Positions 22,001 to 31,744 of a DNA stretch of 64,000 nt are shown in pieces. Made by a program: the position numbers and the translations under genes. Every line of letters starts with the position of its first letter. Positions within the stretch are counted from its first letter, which is position 1. Location: positions 3,782,001 to 3,846,000 of the forward strand of contig NZ_CP022743.1 of the NCBI RefSeq assembly GCF_002257585.1, read 5' to 3'. The notes under the pieces are model-generated. The model was not told where the DNA came from. It did no database searches and saw only the letters and a list, made by a program, of their open reading frames with translations. Source of the stretch: Mucilaginibacter xinganensis. GTDB taxonomy: Bacteria > Bacteroidota > Bacteroidia > Sphingobacteriales > Sphingobacteriaceae.

Positions 22001-23992
22001 ATGGCAGACATGAACCCGGTGATGCAGCTCGCCTATGATTACCTGGAAATGACCAATACGGTGGTGTTCCTTACGGGTAAAGCAGGCACGGGCAAAACCA
22101 CTTTTTTACAGCGGATAAGACAGGAACTTAAAAAGAAACTGGCTGTGGTTGCGCCTACCGGTGTGGCAGCAATTAATGCAGGCGGCATGACCATCCATTC
22201 CATGTTCCAGCTACCTTTCGGGCCAATGCTTCCAGGGGGCACCGAGCGCCCGGAGGTGCATTACAGTCCGGAAAAAAAGGAGCTGCTGCTGAACCTGGAA
22301 TTGCTGGTGATTGATGAGGTGAGTATGGTACGGCCCGATGTGCTGGACCAGATAGACCTGATCCTGCGCAATGTAAAGGGTTCGGCCCATCCTTTCGGCG
22401 GCGTCCAGCTGCTGCTCATCGGTGATCTGTCGCAGCTAAGCCCGATCATCCGTGAAGAGGAATGGGGCATCCTGAGGCCTTACTATTCCACGCCTTATTT
22501 TTTCAGCAGTTTGGTGATGCAGAAAGCTCCCTACGTGCGGATTGAGCTGGATCATGTGTACCGCCAAAAGGACCAGGCTTTTGTGGATATCCTGAACGAG
22601 GTGCGCAACCAGGAAATAAGCGCCACCAGTTTGGCCTTGCTGAATGAACGGTATGTGGCAGACTTCAGGCCATCTGCTGATGATCCCTATATCACCTTAA
22701 CTACGCACAACGGCATTGCCCAGCACCTGAACCAGCAATTGCTGGAAACGCTGCCCGGCGAAGAAGTTGAATTTAAAGCCACCATTCGCGGTGAGTTCCC
22801 GAGGGATGCCTATCCAACGGAAACAAACCTGAAGCTCAAGATCGGGGCGCAGGTAATGTTTGTGAAAAATGACGGTTCGGCCGAAAAGCTGTTTTATAAC
22901 GGGAAGATCGGTACCGTGACTGCTATCTCTGGAAATACTGTATTTGTGCAATGCGGCCGCGAAGCAAGAGAGATAGCAGTAGAGGCTGTGGAATGGACAA
23001 ATGTAAAGTACCAACTGGAAGGGGAAGCTATTAATGAAGCTAATGCCGGCAGCTTTGCGCAGGTGCCTTTGAAACTGGCCTGGGCCATCACCATCCATAA
23101 AAGCCAGGGATTAAGCTTTGACAAAGCCATTATTGATGTAAGTGAGGCCTTTGCGCACGGGCAGGCTTACGTAGCCCTGAGCCGCTGCCGCAGCCTGGCC
23201 GGAATGGTACTGCGCAACCCTATCACCGCCGCCAATATGATCGGCGACCCGGCGGTTGGCCGCTTTAATGAACAGGCTAAAGCCTTGCAGCCGGATCGGC
23301 AAAGACTGGAGCGCGACCGGGAGCTGTACCGCCTGTACCTGCTGCAGGAGTTGTTCAACTTCAGGCCCTTGCAAACCAGGGCACGGAGTTTTGACGACTT
23401 GCTGCCTGAACTGCAAACCCAGGTTTTGGACGTGGCAGACAAATACCTGCGGCAGTTACAGCCCGACCGGAGTATGCCGGCCGCCGCCTATTTCCTGGAA
23501 AAGTTGCGCACCGCGACAGAAACGCTGCATCGGCAATTCCCGGTTTTGATTGGCGATTCAAAAGATAAGGCCGGCAAAGCTGACCAGCTGATGATCTGGC
23601 TGATGAACCGGCTGCGTTTGCTGGGACACTTTTCGCAAAACCCTTTTACTACAGCCGGCTACCTGTCGCTCGCTGAAAATAAGATCAAATCGTACGATAA
23701 GTCTTACCTGAAAGCGCTGAACGCCATTCCTAATGAAAAGCTCTATGAGCAGATCCTGAGCTGGCGGGAAGATACAGCCGTAAAAGAAAAGATCATGCCC
23801 GGCATGGTGCTATCAGAAAAGACAGCGGCTGTAATCTCAGAGAAACTACCCGCCACACTAAAAGCATTAAGCGGTATCAAAGGGGTAGGCACGCAAAAGG
23901 CCGCACAATACGGATCAGACCTTATCGGCCTGATCCGCGTTTATCAAAATGAGTTATCGGGCGGCGGGACGGAACAAAGCAGCTTGTTTTAA
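22001..23992 (+). CDS. PIF1/RecD-like SF1B helicase with C-terminal HRDC-like domain
   Basis: 663 aa. Walker A is FLTGKAGTGKTTFLQ (about residues 23-37), motif Ia VVAPTGVAAINAGG, motif II LLVIDEVSMVRPD, motif III LLIGDLSQLSP, and the 2B/SH3 region ends with the motif AWAITIHKSQGLSFDKAI and AYVALSRCRSL. The last 80 residues contain LSGIKGVGTQKAAQYG, a helix-hairpin-helix typical of HRDC. Likely 5'-3' DNA helicase for replication-fork or G-quadruplex maintenance. The start ATG 22001 precedes MADMNPVMQLAYDYLE. A monocistronic gene converging with the aminopeptidase. Confidence 0.92.
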   Translation: MADMNPVMQLAYDYLEMTNTVVFLTGKAGTGKTTFLQRIRQELKKKLAVVAPTGVAAINAGGMTIHSMFQLPFGPMLPGGTERPEVHYSPEKKELLLNLELLVIDEVSMVRPDVLDQIDLILRNVKGSAHPFGGVQLLLIGDLSQLSPIIREEEWGILRPYYSTPYFFSSLVMQKAPYVRIELDHVYRQKDQAFVDILNEVRNQEISATSLALLNERYVADFRPSADDPYITLTTHNGIAQHLNQQLLETLPGEEVEFKATIRGEFPRDAYPTETNLKLKIGAQVMFVKNDGSAEKLFYNGKIGTVTAISGNTVFVQCGREAREIAVEAVEWTNVKYQLEGEAINEANAGSFAQVPLKLAWAITIHKSQGLSFDKAIIDVSEAFAHGQAYVALSRCRSLAGMVLRNPITAANMIGDPAVGRFNEQAKALQPDRQRLERDRELYRLYLLQELFNFRPLQTRARSFDDLLPELQTQVLDVADKYLRQLQPDRSMPAAAYFLEKLRTATETLHRQFPVLIGDSKDKAGKADQLMIWLMNRLRLLGHFSQNPFTTAGYLSLAENKIKSYDKSYLKALNAIPNEKLYEQILSWREDTAVKEKIMPGMVLSEKTAAVISEKLPATLKALSGIKGVGTQKAAQYGSDLIGLIRVYQNELSGGGTEQSSLF

Positions 23993-24018
23993 GCGAGTTC
24001 CCGGTTCAAATCCGCCGG

Positions 24019-26439
24019 TTATTTGGTAAAGCCGGCCAGCAGGTCTTTCTGCCAGTTTTCCCAATGCCCCGCTTTTACGTAGTCGCTAATGGGCTTTTTG
24101 TATTTATCCTGCGCGTAAATGTACTTCAGTATATCTGTTGCCGGGCCGCTTAAACGGTCATTCGGGTTCAATATCGCATCAACCAGGTTTTCTGTAAGTT
24201 CATTATCAAACCAGTTCAGGCGCTTCAATGCCATCATGGCCCCGGTGCGGGTCCTGAACTCGTAAGATCCGCTGGTAAGCTTCACCAGGTCGGTAGCATA
24301 TTGAGTTTTGTTCTCCGCTAAGAAACTCAGTTCAAGCCATTTGATCAGTACATTCTTATCCTGGTTGCCTTCAATTCCCCGGGTCGTTTTCAGGTAGGTT
24401 TCCATCTTTGCCGGTTGTGCAACGGAAAGCTTTTGCAGTGCCGTTTCTATAATGCTGTATGACGAATCGGACAGCATGGCTTCAACACCGGGTAATAATG
24501 CGGCGGTATGCAGGTTCGCGCGTGCAAGCGCAGCCTTTCTTACATTAACATCCGCATCAGCAAATGCTGCTTTAAACAGCGAAATGCTCCCGGCTGAAGT
24601 ATCAGCGGCCAGTTGCGAAAGCACTTCGTTTTTAATCGGGTAAAACTTCTCGTGATGGTAAATAGCTAAAAGCGCTTCCCGTTTTTTGTCGGGAGTTGTA
24701 TTTCGCATGGCGGAAACAGCATCATACCGATCCATGAATTGATCAGCACCGTTTGCCTGAGCCTGTAACATGGAAAATGGCTTTGCAAAGCTTACGGTTT
24801 TAAGCACTTCGCTTCCCGGGTCGAACAATACGAACGCCAGTTTACCATGGCCGGATGAAGGAATTCTGATCACCTCTGTTTGCTGCTGGATCCAATACTG
24901 TTTACGTACTACAGCGTGATCCTCATAGTGCAGTTCTATCCAAACGGGCATCTTAAACAGCCCTTTACTATATCCGGTTAAAGAGGTTGGTTCCTGTGTT
25001 TGAGCTACCACAAGTTCGGTTTGTGATGTCTGCTCGTCTAAAGTAACATGGTAATGTGGTTCACCGCCGCGGTACAGCCACTCATCCCAAAACCATTCCA
25101 GCTGCATGCCGGTACTCTCCTCAAAAGCATTCAACAGGTCGTGCGAATCCACATTCTGGTAGGGATGCTGATCCAGGTAGTGTTTAATCGCTTTGTTATA
25201 AGCTTCGCGGCCCCCTACCACATATTTAAGCATATTCAGTACGTAAGCGCCTTTCCCGTAGATAAAAGTGCCGCCGGCATTGCTGTGGGCTATCCCAAAC
25301 TTATTGCGCTGTGCCTCGTCAATTGCCGCGTTTCCATTGCCCCTGCGCGACCATGCAAAGTAATCTTCACCAAATACCTCGCGCTCAAACAATTGGTCAT
25401 AATAAGTGGCAAAGCTTTCCTGCAGCCATTGGTGGGCATCGCTCTTGGCCGTAACATAGTCGCCAAACCATTGGTGTGCAAGTTCGTGCGCATCAACTGC
25501 AACATAAGTGCGGTCCAGGGCTTGTCGTGCGTCAGACACATAAAAATCACCGAATATAGTAGCAGTGGTATTTTCCATGGCCCCGAACATGTAATCCTGA
25601 ACGGGTATTTGCGAGTAGCTTTCCCAGGGGTACTTTAAGCCGATCTCCTTCTCGTAAAAATCAACCATTGCGGCAGCATATTTATAGGTTGGCTCAACCC
25701 GGTTTGCCCAATCAGGATAATAATAGAGGTGCATCGGCACGCCTGACGCCGAATGTGTTTCCTTGATATTATACTGACCAATGCCCAGCATAATCAGGTA
25801 AGGCGCCTGCGGGTGACTGATCAGGTAGTGCCAGGTATTGGTGCCATCTGTATTGTTTTTAACGTTTAAAAGCTTTCCGTTAGATAACACCTTATATCCT
25901 TTATCAAACGTAACCAGCATTTCAGAAACTATCTTATCGTTGCGGTCATCGTACATCGGGATCCAGTACCTGTTATCGGTAGCTTCGCCCTGGCTCCATA
26001 CCTGTTTCCGGCTCAGGTTGTTTTTATCGTTCCAGCCGATAAAATAAAGCCCGCGGCGCGGATTGGCTTCGTAAGTTATGGTTAAACTGTCTGTTTGGTT
26101 CCAGTGTAAGGGTTTTTCGGGAAGAATAGTAATGCCCGCGCTGTCGGCATGGTATTTAACCGGTTTGCCATTAAGCAGTACCTTTTGATAGGTCATTTTT
26201 ATACCGTCAAGGTAGATGGAATCTACCGTGGGGCGCAGCGGCGTAAAATAGTGTGTTACCGTGCCGCTGATGTGCGAGGCAGCGGGTTGTAATGCAAGCT
26301 GTAAGCGCAGCCGCGTGAAATTAACATTATGGTCCCTGGGGGCAAACCCTTCATCGTCGGCGTAACTTTTTGTGGGGATTTGTGCCAGCGAGCGGCCGGC
26401 GAAAGCGCATAGCAATGCCAGGAGAAACATTTTCTTCAT
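24019..26439 (-). CDS. M1-family zinc aminopeptidase
   Basis: 806 aa with a signal peptide (MKKMFLLALLCAFAGRSLAQ). The exopeptidase motif GAMENT and the zinc site HELAHQ-x18-E (DAHELAHQWFGD ... ESFATYYDQ) are intact. C-terminal third is HEAT-like helical repeats. Predicted periplasmic aminopeptidase trimming N-terminal residues from peptides. Length is normal for bacterial M1 enzymes with ERAP-like C domains. Confidence 0.95.
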   Translation of the reverse strand: MKKMFLLALLCAFAGRSLAQIPTKSYADDEGFAPRDHNVNFTRLRLQLALQPAASHISGTVTHYFTPLRPTVDSIYLDGIKMTYQKVLLNGKPVKYHADSAGITILPEKPLHWNQTDSLTITYEANPRRGLYFIGWNDKNNLSRKQVWSQGEATDNRYWIPMYDDRNDKIVSEMLVTFDKGYKVLSNGKLLNVKNNTDGTNTWHYLISHPQAPYLIMLGIGQYNIKETHSASGVPMHLYYYPDWANRVEPTYKYAAAMVDFYEKEIGLKYPWESYSQIPVQDYMFGAMENTTATIFGDFYVSDARQALDRTYVAVDAHELAHQWFGDYVTAKSDAHQWLQESFATYYDQLFEREVFGEDYFAWSRRGNGNAAIDEAQRNKFGIAHSNAGGTFIYGKGAYVLNMLKYVVGGREAYNKAIKHYLDQHPYQNVDSHDLLNAFEESTGMQLEWFWDEWLYRGGEPHYHVTLDEQTSQTELVVAQTQEPTSLTGYSKGLFKMPVWIELHYEDHAVVRKQYWIQQQTEVIRIPSSGHGKLAFVLFDPGSEVLKTVSFAKPFSMLQAQANGADQFMDRYDAVSAMRNTTPDKKREALLAIYHHEKFYPIKNEVLSQLAADTSAGSISLFKAAFADADVNVRKAALARANLHTAALLPGVEAMLSDSSYSIIETALQKLSVAQPAKMETYLKTTRGIEGNQDKNVLIKWLELSFLAENKTQYATDLVKLTSGSYEFRTRTGAMMALKRLNWFDNELTENLVDAILNPNDRLSGPATDILKYIYAQDKYKKPISDYVKAGHWENWQKDLLAGFTK

Positions 26440-26550
26440 TATCGATCAGTTAATAGCGTTATCAGGCGCTGAAGGTATTACTATTTTTTCAGCCGTGCAG
26501 CTATCAGTCTGTAATTTTATGGAGACGGAAATCCCGCTGTAATTCCTGTG

Positions 26551-27114
26551 TTATTTCCTTATTTCATAATGAAGTTCCACCATCCCGCTTTTATAGGCGG
26601 TTACGTTTTTAAGGTGTAGTGCCTGTTCCGGTATCATTTGGTCGAAAAAGCGTAATCCATCGCCCAAAATAATGGGTAAAACTGACAGCCGTATTTCATC
26701 GGCCAGGTTTAAGCGGATAAAATCCATGGCAAGTTCAGCGCCGCCAACCAGCCAAACATTTTTATACTTTGGTTTCAGGCGGTCGTACACCAGTTGGTGC
26801 AGGTCGCCCGAATACATTTCAACATTCTGCCTGTCAACCGGGAGCTTTCGGTGGGTGAGTACAATAACCGGCACCTCCCCGTAAGGCCACCCGTACGATT
26901 TTGAAAGTTCCAGCGCGAGTTCATAGGTGCGGGAACCCATTACGTAGCAGTCTATTGTTTGCAGAAATGCGGCTGCATCCTGTTCCGTAACATTAACGCC
27001 TTGCTCATAGTGGTCGGCTGTTTCAAACCATGAAACGCTGTTGTCTTTTTTGGCGATATAGCCGTCAAGACTCGAAACCATGTGGATCGTTATTTTGGAT
27101 AGATCTGCCGCCAT
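26551..27114 (-). CDS. Dihydrofolate-reductase-like (RibD C-terminal) protein
   Basis: 187 aa from ATG 27114, one base after the AraC stop; the longer frame to 27222 overlaps the AraC gene and is unlikely. ITIHMVSSLDGYIA, YVMGSRTYE, VIVLTHRKLP, NVWLVGGAELAMDFI and DEIRLSVLPIILGDGLRFF are the YyaP/RibD-C signatures. An NADPH-dependent reductase of unknown substrate. Coupled to the AraC regulator. Confidence 0.9.
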   Translation of the reverse strand: MAADLSKITIHMVSSLDGYIAKKDNSVSWFETADHYEQGVNVTEQDAAAFLQTIDCYVMGSRTYELALELSKSYGWPYGEVPVIVLTHRKLPVDRQNVEMYSGDLHQLVYDRLKPKYKNVWLVGGAELAMDFIRLNLADEIRLSVLPIILGDGLRFFDQMIPEQALHLKNVTAYKSGMVELHYEIRK

Positions 27115-27115
27115 A

Positions 27116-28039
27116 TTAGTTAAATGATCGTCTGAATTCCAATGGGGAAAGGTTTGTTTTTGTCTTGAACAATTTACTAAAAGATTGCGGATGTTCAAAG
27201 CCCAGCTTGTATGCAACCTCACTTACCGACAGGCTGGTAGCTGATAATTTCTCTTTTGCTTTTTCTATCAGTTTATGGTGAATGTGCTGCTGTGCATTTT
27301 GCCCGGTCATGGAACGCAGCATATCACTTAAATAACTTGGCGAGATATTTAAATTTTCCGAAAGGTATTGAACCGTGGGGATTCCCTGGTTTAAGGATTT
27401 TTCGTTCTCAAAGTATCCGTCTAAAACATCTTCCAGCTTCTGTAACAGGTCATTGCTTACTGCTTTGCGGGTAATAAACTGGCGCTTGTAAAAGCGGTTA
27501 GCATAATTTAACAGCAACTCAATTTGGGAAATGATCACATCCTGGCTAAAATCATCAATCCGGCTGTTCAACTCCTCTTCAATAATTTTGAAAATGGAAA
27601 AAATAGTTGCCTTTTCCTTATCCGACAGGTGCAGGGCCTCATTAGCCGCATAAGAGAAGAAACCATATTGTTTGACCTTTTTTGCCAATGGATAATTCCA
27701 CAAAAAGTCCGGGTGGATCAATAAGGTATATTGCGAGCAGATCTCTCCATCATTATTGCCGTGGTTGCCAATAACCTGGTTAGGTGCGGCAAATAACAGG
27801 CCGCCTTCATCAAAATCATAATAATCCTGGCCATACTTTAACTTGCCGCCCAGGCTTGGCTTGTAGGAGATCTTGTAAAAATGCAATACATTAGATTGGG
27901 GCATATTTGATAAAATGAGGCGGTTGGTTGCCCCATCTACAAGGCTGATCAACGGATGTGCGGGCGCAGGCAAACCAAAGGCCCGGTGCATATCTGTTAA
28001 CGATTCCATATTAACATGGCTGTTCTCTTCCTTTTTCAT
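27116..28039 (-). CDS. AraC-family transcriptional regulator
   Basis: 307 aa. A cupin-like N-terminal sensor (DFDEGGLLFAAPNQVIG) and two C-terminal HTH motifs (TVQYLSENLNISPSYLSDMLRSMTGQ and SVSEVAYKLGFEHPQSFSKLFKTKTNLSPLEFR). Its stop is one base from the DHFR-like start, and an SDR gene lies 72 bp upstream on the same strand. It likely controls that small redox group. Confidence 0.92.
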   Translation of the reverse strand: MKKEENSHVNMESLTDMHRAFGLPAPAHPLISLVDGATNRLILSNMPQSNVLHFYKISYKPSLGGKLKYGQDYYDFDEGGLLFAAPNQVIGNHGNNDGEICSQYTLLIHPDFLWNYPLAKKVKQYGFFSYAANEALHLSDKEKATIFSIFKIIEEELNSRIDDFSQDVIISQIELLLNYANRFYKRQFITRKAVSNDLLQKLEDVLDGYFENEKSLNQGIPTVQYLSENLNISPSYLSDMLRSMTGQNAQQHIHHKLIEKAKEKLSATSLSVSEVAYKLGFEHPQSFSKLFKTKTNLSPLEFRRSFN

Positions 28040-28058
28040 TTATTAAAGTTAAAGCAAT

Positions 28059-28090
28059 TATACCCGGCAATGCATCTCATTACCGGGTAT
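28059..28090 (-). terminator. Hairpin between SDR and AraC genes
   Basis: ATACCCGG and CCGGGTAT arms extended by AATG/CATT with small bulges. The trailing sequence is only mildly T-rich, so it may attenuate rather than stop transcription. Confidence 0.5.
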
Positions 28091-28111
28091 GATTAATTGT
28101 TTACCTAAAGA

Positions 28112-28984
28112 TTACTTTGGAGTACCCTGCGCCGCTGCAGAAACAGCATCCCATTCTTCCCAGCTTGCCATCCTTTCGGCATAGGCGGTGCGCACCCATG
28201 GCAAATTATTGCTGCCCAAATTAATCCGCAAAGGCGGGTTTTCAGCATCCACTACTTTAAAGATCGCTTCAGCGGTTGCATTTGGGTCCCCCCTTTCCAT
28301 GCTTCTTAAATTGCCGAAAAACTGCGTTTTAAAGTTTTCGTAAATGTCCATGCCTGGTGCGAACTTTAACGACTCCTGGCTCCCGAACTCGGTGGCATAA
28401 GCGCCCGGCTCAATAATGGTTACGTTAATTCCAAACTGTTTAACTTCCAGGGCTAAGCTTTCGTGAATGGCCTCGAATGCCCATTTTGACGAACAGTAAT
28501 AGCCGATAACCGGCAGCGTTACATGGCCAAGGTTGCTTGACGTACCCAAAATATGGCCGCCGCCCTGCTTGCGCAGCAAGGGCAGTGCTGCCTGGATTAC
28601 CGCCATTGCGCCAAAGATGTTGGTTGCATACATCGCCTTTACATCATCCGCGCTGGCCTCCTCAATGGTGCCCACCAGCGAATAGCCTGCATTGTTGAGC
28701 ACAATGTCCAGCCGCCCGAAATGGGCATGCGCCTGCGCCACTGCGGCTTTTACCTGCTCGGGCCGGGTTACGTCCAGCTCCAGGGTAAGCACATTGTCGC
28801 CGTACTTTTCCTTAAGGTTGGCTATGCTTTCCAGCCTGCGGGCTGTTGCGGCCACTTTATCGCCGCGCTTCAGGGCAGCATCGGCCCAAACCCGTCCAAA
28901 CCCACGGGACGTGCCCGTGATAAACCAGACTTTATGAGCCGGTGCAGCAGCGCCGGTGCCTGAAATTCCATGTTGATTTTCCAT
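28112..28984 (-). CDS. Short-chain dehydrogenase/reductase
   Basis: 290 aa. The N-terminal cofactor loop is TGTSRGFG at about residues 24-31, NNAG at about 97, Ser in LGTSSNLG, and YYCSSK gives Tyr and Lys. NAD(P)-dependent oxidoreductase; substrate unknown. It is on the same strand as the AraC and DHFR-like genes and is similar in type to the SDR at 9984, but not close enough to call a recent copy. Confidence 0.9.
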   Translation of the reverse strand: MENQHGISGTGAAAPAHKVWFITGTSRGFGRVWADAALKRGDKVAATARRLESIANLKEKYGDNVLTLELDVTRPEQVKAAVAQAHAHFGRLDIVLNNAGYSLVGTIEEASADDVKAMYATNIFGAMAVIQAALPLLRKQGGGHILGTSSNLGHVTLPVIGYYCSSKWAFEAIHESLALEVKQFGINVTIIEPGAYATEFGSQESLKFAPGMDIYENFKTQFFGNLRSMERGDPNATAEAIFKVVDAENPPLRINLGSNNLPWVRTAYAERMASWEEWDAVSAAAQGTPK

Positions 28985-29099
28985 ATTTAATATTAAAAAT
29001 TATTAACACCGCAAAGGTGGGCAACCGACAATGGGCGTACGTAGCCTAACCGGGGATTTTTGTAGGCAAAATGAGAAAGGCAGCAAAATATGGCTGTGG

Positions 29100-29216
29100 A
29101 GCGTTCCACTTTTAAACACGGAACACCCGGAACAAAGTGAAACATATTGACTATCAAATACTTAACCATTTATTGAGAACTATATCGATGTAAATTATTG
29201 ATAATCAATATGTTTC
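29100..29216. repeat. Intergenic repeat with GGAACA/TGAAACA words, copy 2
   Basis: CGTTCCACTTTT, GGAACACCCGGAACAAAG and TGAAACATATTGACTATCAA match the copy at 7795. The right end TTGATAATCAATATGTTTCA (29195-29214) is the near reverse complement of TGAAACATATTGACTATCAA (29139-29158), so the copy has inverted ends about 76 bp apart. Confidence 0.55.
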
Positions 29217-29249
29217 ACCAATCACTAAATCAAAGCAAAAGAGTTTGGC

Positions 29250-29345
29250 GGCAATTTCCTGCCTCAGCAGGGGCTCTCGCAGAGGAGCCTGCGTCATGGT
29301 TTGCAGCATTTATTTGGAATGGGATAGATCGCTATCGAATACCTT
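29250..29345. repeat. Dispersed repeat, degenerate copy
   Basis: TTTCCTGCCTCAGCAGGGG, GAGGAGCCTGCGTCATGG, TTTGCAGCATTTATTTGG align with 31745-31845. Read on the minus strand one frame gives RYSIAIYPI where the 31.8-kb copy gives RYATEIYPV. No gene is supported here; 29346-29522 shows nothing clear. Confidence 0.5.
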
Positions 29346-29522
29346 CCATATTTCATTTAATCTCTTTAATAGGTCTCAAATTATCATTTGCGGCGACTGA
29401 TGTTCAGTATCCTCCAATCTTTGTGTAAGATAATTTGATAGTTGGAAAAAAAAATAAGCCAAAACAGGAATTATCTATAAATATCAAAGAGCTTTCAAAA
29501 CCCAAAAACAAATACTTTTTAT

Positions 29523-30029
29523 ATGCCATTAAAAAAAAAACTATTGAAATTGCTGCAACGCTTAACCTCCCCTATTTTATTACCCTACTGGTGGCAGGAT
29601 GCCCTTTTGATGATCCCAAGATTGGTTTGCGGTTTCCTGTTGACTTCAAATTTTGGCGCGGCAAAATTTGGATTACCGTGGAGCCCTGCCGACAATAACC
29701 TTGGCTTTTTTGAGGTTGCATTTTGGTTTCCGCACGATGTAGCCCAATATGGTGGCATTTTTAAGCTGTTTCCCATATTCTTTGCATGGATGGGTGCCTT
29801 TAGCGAAGCTGTAGGGGGTATTTTTTTACTGCTGGGTTTGCAAACAAGGGTTTTCTCTTTTCTGATTTTTTGCACCATGATGGTAGCAATCTTTTTGCAG
29901 CAGTGGAGTAACGGCACCTGGAATACCCTGCCTGCACTCGGCTTTGGTTGGGTAAGCTTGTTTACGATGGTATTGGGCAGCGGGCGCTTTGGATTAGATC
30001 ACCTTATCTCAAAAAAAATAAAAGCATGA
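29523..30029 (+). CDS. DoxX-family membrane protein
   Basis: 168 aa with four predicted membrane helices: about LLMIPRLVCGFLLTSNFG, FPIFFAWMGAFSEAVGGIFLLLG, VFSFLIFCTMMVAIFL, and a C-terminal hydrophobic stretch. DoxX proteins are inner-membrane redox-associated proteins of uncertain function. The stop overlaps the next gene's ATG (ATGA), so translation is coupled. Confidence 0.85.
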   Translation: MPLKKKLLKLLQRLTSPILLPYWWQDALLMIPRLVCGFLLTSNFGAAKFGLPWSPADNNLGFFEVAFWFPHDVAQYGGIFKLFPIFFAWMGAFSEAVGGIFLLLGLQTRVFSFLIFCTMMVAIFLQQWSNGTWNTLPALGFGWVSLFTMVLGSGRFGLDHLISKKIKA

Positions 30030-30388
30030 AAAAACATCACCTTATCTCAATCACCTTGTTGGTATGGTTGGCAAGCAGCTGCGTGCAAAAATCATATCAA
30101 AAAACCATAGTAATTAAACTAAAGGTACACCATATTAAAGACATTAAAACAGTTGGCATACGGGGGAATGGCAATCCATTGAGCTGGGATAAAGATCTTT
30201 TATTAAAGCCCCTGGTTAAGGATTCTTTATATACTTTAACTACAACCGTCCTAACCGGCTATAAATTCGCCGAAATAAAATTTACCGTAAATGGCGAATT
30301 TGAATTTAAGGAACGGCCAAACCGCAGATTAGTTTTTAGTGACAAGGACACTACTTATTACAATGCGGTTTTCGACTTAGCAAAATAA
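30026..30388 (+). CDS. Small lipoprotein with E-set/CBM-like fold
   Basis: 120 aa from ATG 30026; a longer frame to 29948 would run inside the DoxX gene. Lipobox is LASSC. The rest (IRGNGNPLSWDKDLLLKPL ... YKFAEIKFTVNGEFE ... RRLVF) resembles the immunoglobulin-like carbohydrate-binding fold of glycogen-binding modules. ATGA overlap with the DoxX gene. Role unknown. Confidence 0.75.
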   Translation: MKKHHLISITLLVWLASSCVQKSYQKTIVIKLKVHHIKDIKTVGIRGNGNPLSWDKDLLLKPLVKDSLYTLTTTVLTGYKFAEIKFTVNGEFEFKERPNRRLVFSDKDTTYYNAVFDLAK

Positions 30389-30403
30389 GCAAGGATTAAA
30401 CTA

Positions 30404-30430
30404 TCTTTTAGGGAATCTCCCTAATAAAGA
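30404..30430. terminator. Bidirectional terminator
   Basis: TTAGGGA-ATC-TCCCTAA (30408-30424), extended by TCTTT/AAAGA, lies between convergent genes with A and T tracts on both sides. Confidence 0.65.
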
Positions 30431-30450
30431 TGCGCATTTATACGTGACGG

Positions 30451-31698
30451 TTAGCTATTTTCCTTTGTTACCCAGTCTTTAGGACTTAAACCGGTGGCCT
30501 TTTTAAAGGCCCTGTTAAAAGTTGCTTTTGAATTAAAGCCGCAGTCGTATGCAATTCCTAAAAGTGTTTTTGTTTTTTGTTCACCGGCATACAGCATTTG
30601 TTTCACTTTTTCAATGCGGTACTGATTTATAAAATCATTGAAATTAAAGCCAAAACCCTGGTTTATGGCTTTGGAGAGTACACTGGCATTGGTTTGCAAC
30701 TGCTTTGCCATTTGATTTAGCGATAATTCCGGATCTTCATAAATTTTTTCATTTTCAACTAATTGAATAATTTTTAACCGCCATTCCATCAGAAATATAT
30801 TTTCCTCCTCATCCTGCCTTTCCGTTTCCCCTAAATCAATTTCAATCAATTGCGCATCTTCAATGATCTGATCATTTTGCAACGATAAAACGGGAGCCAG
30901 CAATAAAGTTGCTTTTCGATATTCCAACAGGTTAATTTTAAAAGATATTTTTGCGTCAATTGAATTGGAATAGCCGGTTATAGCTATGTAATAAAACACG
31001 ATGGCGAATGAAAAATATTGCCACCATGGACCTACATAATAAAGTTTTCTGAATACCGGAATTTGCATGCCGGCAAAAAATAATAGCTTTAATAAAAGCA
31101 TGCATAAAAAAGCAATTAAAAACTTTTGTACCCAACTAAACAAAACCACTTCAGCATAACTTATCACCTGCACAATTATTTTCTTATAGATCATATAGTA
31201 ACGGAGACTAAGCAGAAAATAAACTGACATAGATATAAACCCGGTATATTGGTACCAACTGTCGAAATCAGGGTCGGTTCCACCGGCGAGGAAAAAATAT
31301 TTCTTCAGTATCAGCTTGTCTGTAACAAACATGATGAGGGTGAACAATAGATATAATATCCCCGGTAGCAGTTGGAGCCATTCTTTCCGGCCAAATTGGA
31401 AAGCGGGATTAAGAAGGCTCTGTACATAAAAAAATATAACCGGGCCAATGAAAAATAGATGCTGAAATGGGAAATAAAACAGAAAGTCCCTGTAGGGCTG
31501 GTTATCGTACCAGCCGGCAAATCCCACCATCCAGGGGGTGATGTTCAAAACGCAAAGCAGCAAAAATATTCCTAACCATTTATCCGCTGTGCTTTCGTTG
31601 TTGACGCCTTTTCGAAGTAGTAATATTGCATAGACCAAACCATGCACAAAAAAAATTAGCAGCAGCGAACTGTAAAAGCTGAATTCGAAAAGAATCAT
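30451..31698 (-). CDS. Membrane-anchored AraC-family regulator
   Basis: 415 aa. The first 270 residues contain about seven membrane segments (SLLLIFFVHGLVYAILLL onward); the C-terminal 110 residues are a helix-turn-helix 18 domain (LSLNQMAKQLQTNASVLSKAINQGFG; LGIAYDCGFNSKATFNRAFKKATGLSPKDW). Such 7TM-HTH proteins are common in Bacteroidota and are thought to couple a membrane signal to transcription. Convergent with the DoxX/lipoprotein pair. Confidence 0.9.
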   Translation of the reverse strand: MILFEFSFYSSLLLIFFVHGLVYAILLLRKGVNNESTADKWLGIFLLLCVLNITPWMVGFAGWYDNQPYRDFLFYFPFQHLFFIGPVIFFYVQSLLNPAFQFGRKEWLQLLPGILYLLFTLIMFVTDKLILKKYFFLAGGTDPDFDSWYQYTGFISMSVYFLLSLRYYMIYKKIIVQVISYAEVVLFSWVQKFLIAFLCMLLLKLLFFAGMQIPVFRKLYYVGPWWQYFSFAIVFYYIAITGYSNSIDAKISFKINLLEYRKATLLLAPVLSLQNDQIIEDAQLIEIDLGETERQDEEENIFLMEWRLKIIQLVENEKIYEDPELSLNQMAKQLQTNASVLSKAINQGFGFNFNDFINQYRIEKVKQMLYAGEQKTKTLLGIAYDCGFNSKATFNRAFKKATGLSPKDWVTKENS

Positions 31699-31744
31699 GA
31701 GTTAAAAATATACAAAAAACTATAATCCGGAGATAGTTCAATGG

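Noticed and set aside
26551..27222. Longer DHFR-like protein starting at 27222
   Set aside because: It would overlap the AraC gene by about 100 bp; ATG 27114 follows the AraC stop by one base.
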